From NCBI GenBank assembly GCA_040216555.1, contig JAVJOW010000033.1, positions 128,806 to 192,805 of the forward strand: DNA of 64,000 bases. Reading direction: 5' to 3'. Position numbers and translations under genes: made by a program. Shown piece after piece: positions 61,245 to 64,000 of this stretch (within the stretch, counting starts at the first letter, position 1; every line of letters begins with the position of its first letter). Below the pieces are notes generated by a model. The model did no database searches and was not told the origin of the DNA. It worked only from the letters and a program-made list of their open reading frames with translations. The stretch comes from Arenibacter sp040216555 (GTDB taxonomy: Bacteria; Bacteroidota; Bacteroidia; Flavobacteriales; Flavobacteriaceae).

Positions 61245-63146
61245 TTACCAAATAATATTGTATGAAATGTTCCCACTGCCTGCGGGTATTTTTAGAAGCA
61301 ATTCTTCCTTTCCGTTCGATTGACGGATAATAGGATTTAAGTCGCTATTTCCGGAGAAATCGATAAAATAACTTTCATCGTTGACAATGAATGTGCCATC
61401 CTCCAATTGTTTAATTGATTCCCCTTCGGCAATTTTATGCCAAATGGCCACATTGCCTGTATTGTTGATGATACGCTCAAGTCCACGTCCATCTTCCGAA
61501 GTTTTAAATGAATTGCTAATGGCAGTCCCTGCCTCTTGATGTTTAAAAACCGGTATTCCATTGTCCCGAATTTCATACCCCAATGGCTTAAACCTTATGT
61601 TGGACGGTATGGTATCCGGCCAAATCATATCCTTATTTTCCAAAGTCATAAAATCTGGATCTCCATGAAAGGATACAGAGAATCCCTTTGGTTCCGCCAA
61701 CTGACTATTGCCACGAGAATGCCACATTTGGGTAACATCCAGAAAATCGCCTTGCCATACCTGTAACAGGGCTCCTCTGCTTAAATCGTATGAATAATTT
61801 ACACCGTCAGGACTCCCTACCGCAATACAATGTGTTCTTTTTTCACCACCATGCATCATATATCCACGTTGGGTAATAGTCTCATCCCCCACCTTAATAA
61901 CAATATCATTATCAGATACTTTATTAGGAGAGCTTAATGAGTTTTTTGCATTCAAGGACATCTTTTGTATTTCTGGACCTTCCACTTCTATTCTAAATCC
62001 AGAATTCCAGGGATTGTGTTTATTATAAATAAAAGTGAAAGGCAGTTTACCCTTTTCCAATTCCACTTCCCCTATCCCCGGGCTTTCTAAACTATAATCT
62101 CCATTTAAATCAACTACCGTATCCTGACCTATAACTAAAAGGGCCCCTCCATTGTTTACCCCAACATCAAAGAGATAGGTCCCTGAATTTGGAATATCCA
62201 ATTGACCATCATACTTCAATATACTTTTCACCCTATCCCCTGTGACCATTTTGGCAGAAATACTATCTGCCTTTATATCCCTAACCACAGTAAGGGTGTC
62301 GAAGCTGGTAATTGAGTCAGAATTACTTTCGTATTCGGTCATATGGATATCCAATAGAGATACCTTGTTATCTTCGTAAAGCTTGTATTTAATATTTCTT
62401 ATCGCTACCGGTCCGTGATCTCCTTGAATCATGAATGGACCTCTAGCCTTTTCATCGTCAAAGGCAGAAGACCTTGTAGGCCCTGTAACCTCAATATTTT
62501 CCTGAATCAATTCGCCATTTAACCATACCTCCTGAAAAACAGCATTTTTGGTTTTATTACCTGTAGTGTCAAACTTTGGAGCGTGAAATATAATTTTTAA
62601 ATGTTGCCAAAGTCCTGGCGATTTTGAAGCATTTATTTTTGGGGGGTGGCCCTCATAACCTTTTTGATCACCTTCCCTATTATCGTCCCATCGTTGATAA
62701 ATACCTCCTATATCTGCAGATGTAGGTTCATTTTCTCCCCAACTATCCAATAATTGCACTTCATATCTACCTTGAAAATAGAGTCCAGAATTTGAGTTGA
62801 CTGGCATCATCACATCCAACTCAATTTCTATATCCCCATGCTCAAAATTTGTAAAAATGTGCCCATTCTTAGTCTGTTCAGTGGGGATATTAGCCAAAAC
62901 ACCCTTTCCTGGGAAAGATTTTAACATCTTGTCCTGTGACCTATCCACATAAACATCCCCTACAATATTCCAATTATCGGTTTCTAGCTTAAACATGGAT
63001 AGATCATTCAATTGAAGCTCAGAGAAAGGGAGATAATCATTAATTATGATGGATTCGGTAGCTGTTATCGCAGTTTCTTGGGAAGGACGATCAGCGCATG
63101 AAATTAAAATCAGCAATAATCCACTTAAAAACAATGGAGTTTTCAT
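61245..63146 (-). CDS. DUF1080 (3-keto-disaccharide hydrolase-like) lipoprotein with PA14-like domain
   Basis: The 633-residue lipoprotein (lipobox LISC, Cys17) begins with a DUF1080 LamG-like domain at about 40-255 (NWNIVGDVYVDRSQDKML, NSGLYFQGRYEVQLLDSWG, RGPFMIQGDHGPVAIRNIKYK). Residues about 310-410 look PA14-like (DIPNSGTYLFDVGVNNGGALLVI). The last 200 residues include HCIAVGSPDGVNYSYDLSRG and QGDFLDVTQMWHSRG, a region I associate with sugar-dehydrogenase companions but cannot name. DUF1080 hydrolases split 3-keto-glycosides, which fits an oxidising partner; the propeller gene starts 16 bases after this stop. Confidence 0.82.
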   Translation of the reverse strand: MKTPLFLSGLLLILISCADRPSQETAITATESIIINDYLPFSELQLNDLSMFKLETDNWNIVGDVYVDRSQDKMLKSFPGKGVLANIPTEQTKNGHIFTNFEHGDIEIELDVMMPVNSNSGLYFQGRYEVQLLDSWGENEPTSADIGGIYQRWDDNREGDQKGYEGHPPKINASKSPGLWQHLKIIFHAPKFDTTGNKTKNAVFQEVWLNGELIQENIEVTGPTRSSAFDDEKARGPFMIQGDHGPVAIRNIKYKLYEDNKVSLLDIHMTEYESNSDSITSFDTLTVVRDIKADSISAKMVTGDRVKSILKYDGQLDIPNSGTYLFDVGVNNGGALLVIGQDTVVDLNGDYSLESPGIGEVELEKGKLPFTFIYNKHNPWNSGFRIEVEGPEIQKMSLNAKNSLSSPNKVSDNDIVIKVGDETITQRGYMMHGGEKRTHCIAVGSPDGVNYSYDLSRGALLQVWQGDFLDVTQMWHSRGNSQLAEPKGFSVSFHGDPDFMTLENKDMIWPDTIPSNIRFKPLGYEIRDNGIPVFKHQEAGTAISNSFKTSEDGRGLERIINNTGNVAIWHKIAEGESIKQLEDGTFIVNDESYFIDFSGNSDLNPIIRQSNGKEELLLKIPAGSGNISYNIIW

Positions 63147-63598
63147 AAAATTGAAGCTTAAGTTATTTGAAACAGTAGTTCCAATCCTTAAATATATAAC
63201 TATAAGTTATAAAACTCCAATATACCCTTTTAGTTGTCAAAAAACATTTTAATGCGAAGCCCTCGAACACTGGCCATACAAACTACGAAAAGGTTTTCGT
63301 AAATATAAAACAAGGCTAGTTACAGTAGGGATATATCCATATTGATAAGTTGGCTTGGTTAACCAATATTATTATTTGTAAACTGAGGGTTGCTAAAGGT
63401 AAACTTATAAGTTATAGGAAGATTTTGCAGGTTTTAAATAGGCATTTCACAATAAGACTAAATCGTACAATATACCAATGAATTAATGTAGCGATTGGTT
63501 GTTTAGGAAATGTAACATTGTTATAATGTACCGCTTTGCAAAGTCTCCCGGCTTTGAGCTTTCCATCTACTTGGGCCTGCCATATTTGGATATAGGGC
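63147..63598. other. intergenic region between DUF1080 gene and rRNA operon end
   Basis: About 450 AT-rich bases. No convincing reading frame. Two dyads of the type AACTTATAAGTT are present: TATAACT-ATA-AGTTATA (63195-63211) 48 bases upstream of the DUF1080 start and AACTTATAAGTT (63402-63413). No exact TAnnTTTG box was found for the DUF1080 gene. Confidence 0.5.
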
Positions 63599-63654
63599 AA
63601 AAAAAAATCCCCTCATCGTAAGATGAAGGGACTTCAAAAAAGGCGGCGGCCTAT
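63591..63654. repeat. copy 1 of rRNA-trailer repeat (terminator plus 5S tail)
   Basis: This stretch matches 63812-63877 closely: a GGGC plus nine-A run, a hairpin with GTAA loop, ACTTC, an A run, and GGCGGCGGCCTA. The copies are offset by about 222 bases. Copy 1 retains only the last 12-15 bases of the 5S gene, then diverges. Confidence 0.75.
63599..63631 (-). terminator. second rRNA operon terminator
   Basis: TCCCCTCATC (63608-63617) and GATGAAGGGA (63622-63631) pair around GTAA with one mismatch; nine T follow on the minus strand. It is the downstream member of a tandem pair. Confidence 0.75.
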
Positions 63655-63665
63655 TGGTGACAGCC
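63637..63665 (-). pseudogene. degraded 3' remnant of a 5S rRNA gene
   Basis: AAAAAGGCGGCGGCCTA at 63637-63653 is identical to the 3' end of the intact 5S copy at 63864 onwards. The next TTGGTG (63654-63659) also matches the intact gene if a nine-base deletion is allowed; similarity then fades. Confidence 0.6.
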
Positions 63666-63701
63666 CGATACTGCAAGCTTGGCGAAGCAGGAACGGCTGT
63701 T

Positions 63702-63800
63702 GGAACCAATCACGCCCAAGGCGTGCATTCAATGACCGTCCCCGGGTACAAACGCAGTGCGGTACGAAGGGCTAGGGGAACCGATCACGCCAAGGGCGTG
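63702..63800. repeat. two short hairpin repeats in rRNA trailer
   Basis: Two units of the form GGAACC-R-AT-CACGCC-nnn-GGCGTG lie at 63702-63725 and 63777-63800, 75 bases apart. In each, CACGCC pairs perfectly with GGCGTG; the three-base loops differ (CAA and AAG). Both lie in the G+C-rich trailer between the two terminators. Confidence 0.7.
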
Positions 63801-63811
63801 CCATTGTGTTG

Positions 63812-63877
63812 TATATGGGCAAAAAAAAAGTCCCCCCATCGTAAGATGGAGGGACTTCAAAAAAAGGCGGCGGCCTA
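63812..63877. repeat. copy 2 of rRNA-trailer repeat (terminator plus 5S tail)
   Basis: This is the counterpart of 63591-63654, here attached to the intact 5S gene. It includes the first terminator and the true 5S 3' end. Confidence 0.75.
63821..63857 (-). terminator. first rRNA operon terminator
   Basis: Thirteen-base arms at 63828-63840 and 63845-63857 pair around GTAA with one mismatch; a nine-T run follows on the minus strand. It starts about seven bases after the 5S gene. Confidence 0.85.
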
Positions 63878-63972
63878 CTCTCCCACTTGGTGTAGCAGTA
63901 CCATCGGCGCAGACGGGCTTAACTTCCCTGTTCGGAATGGTAAGGGGTGGGCCCCGTCGCCATGGCCACCTA
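63864..63972 (-). rRNA. rrf: 5S ribosomal RNA
   Basis: On the minus strand this reads AGGTGGCCATGGCGACGGGG at the 5' end, CCATTCCGAACAGGGAAGTT in the middle, and GTGGGAGAGTAGGCCGCCGCC at the 3' end, with the 5S helix I pairing AGGTGGC-like and GCCGCCGCC-like ends. It is about 109 bases, as usual for Bacteroidetes. The 23S gene would lie beyond the window edge. Ends are approximate by a few bases. Confidence 0.93.
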
Positions 63973-64000
63973 AAACTGTTGTGTTTTTCCATAGCCTTTG

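Noticed and set aside
63521..63992. Two minus-strand frames of 62 and 87 codons with similar peptides
   Set aside because: Their similarity comes from the duplicated terminator and 5S tail, and one overlaps the 5S gene; they are not protein genes.
1..64000. CRISPR array, prophage, transposon or tRNA
   Set aside because: No regularly spaced direct repeats, integrase or transposase frames, or cloverleaf folds with CCA-like ends were seen on reading either strand.

Overview
The window looks like chromosomal DNA from a member of the Flavobacteriaceae, probably a marine one. The evidence is a low G+C content, gldI, a type III glutamine synthetase beside a eukaryote-like type II enzyme, many lineage-typical families (DUF349, DUF368, DUF2752, DUF3810, DUF6048, DUF6452, DUF6503, CCC-motif proteins), TonB/plug proteins, many lipoproteins, and repeated copies of the Bacteroidetes sigma-A -7 element TAnnTTTG ahead of genes. 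No phage, insertion sequence, CRISPR array or tRNA was recognised. A genus cannot be fixed from the sequence alone.

Layout. 1-9300: end of an ABC ATPase gene, an ApbE/Rieske redox pair, a PurM-like AIR synthase, divergent glutamine synthetases (glnN type III and a type II enzyme), a secreted regulatory-domain protein and a Ca/Na antiporter. 9680-12360: nrnA, gldI and a cyclophilin-FKBP fusion, ending in a strong terminator. 12500-22950: CBS protein, pepD, a DUF3810 HEXXH membrane protein, a DUF6503 lipoprotein, a SpoU RNA methylase, an M48 protease, a SpoT-type (p)ppGpp enzyme, a Fur-family regulator and purA. 23060-30470: an OstA/LptA-like protein with a SPOR-like tail, an aminotransferase, a TPR protein, two tandem DUF368 (PopT-type) transporters and aroE. 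30620-37200: a DUF349 protein, a DUF922-like lipoprotein, a compositionally foreign transglutaminase gene, rny, a strong 6S-type RNA candidate, zapA and a small coiled-coil gene. 37360-44830: an M23 peptidase, a TonB receptor, a cysteine desulfurase, small lipoproteins and an Smr protein. 44888-46261: a compact cluster of four small membrane proteins (DUF2752, CCC-motif, CD225/dispanin, DUF2752). 46314-56425: rocD, an EEP nuclease-fold protein, a sulfatase, rlmD with DUF6452 and DUF6048 genes, an RlmL-like methylase, a ZIP transporter, a DUF4268 protein and a hemolysin III protein. 56592-63146: an MG2/plug protein and a secreted beta-propeller/cupredoxin plus DUF1080 sugar pair. 63600-64000: the 3' end of an rRNA operon on the minus strand with 5S rRNA, tandem terminators and a degraded copy of the 5S tail.

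Most genes are housekeeping. Envelope biogenesis is the strongest common thread: OstA, two PopT-type carriers, M23, the TonB receptor, GldI and ZapA. The least explained parts are the small-membrane-protein cluster (44888-46261), the secreted propeller-cupredoxin/DUF1080 pair, the duplicated rRNA trailer, and several long perfect palindromes in promoter regions. Many starts were chosen against longer open frames because a TAnnTTTG box sits only 4-5 bases before the chosen ATG, which suggests leaderless transcripts.
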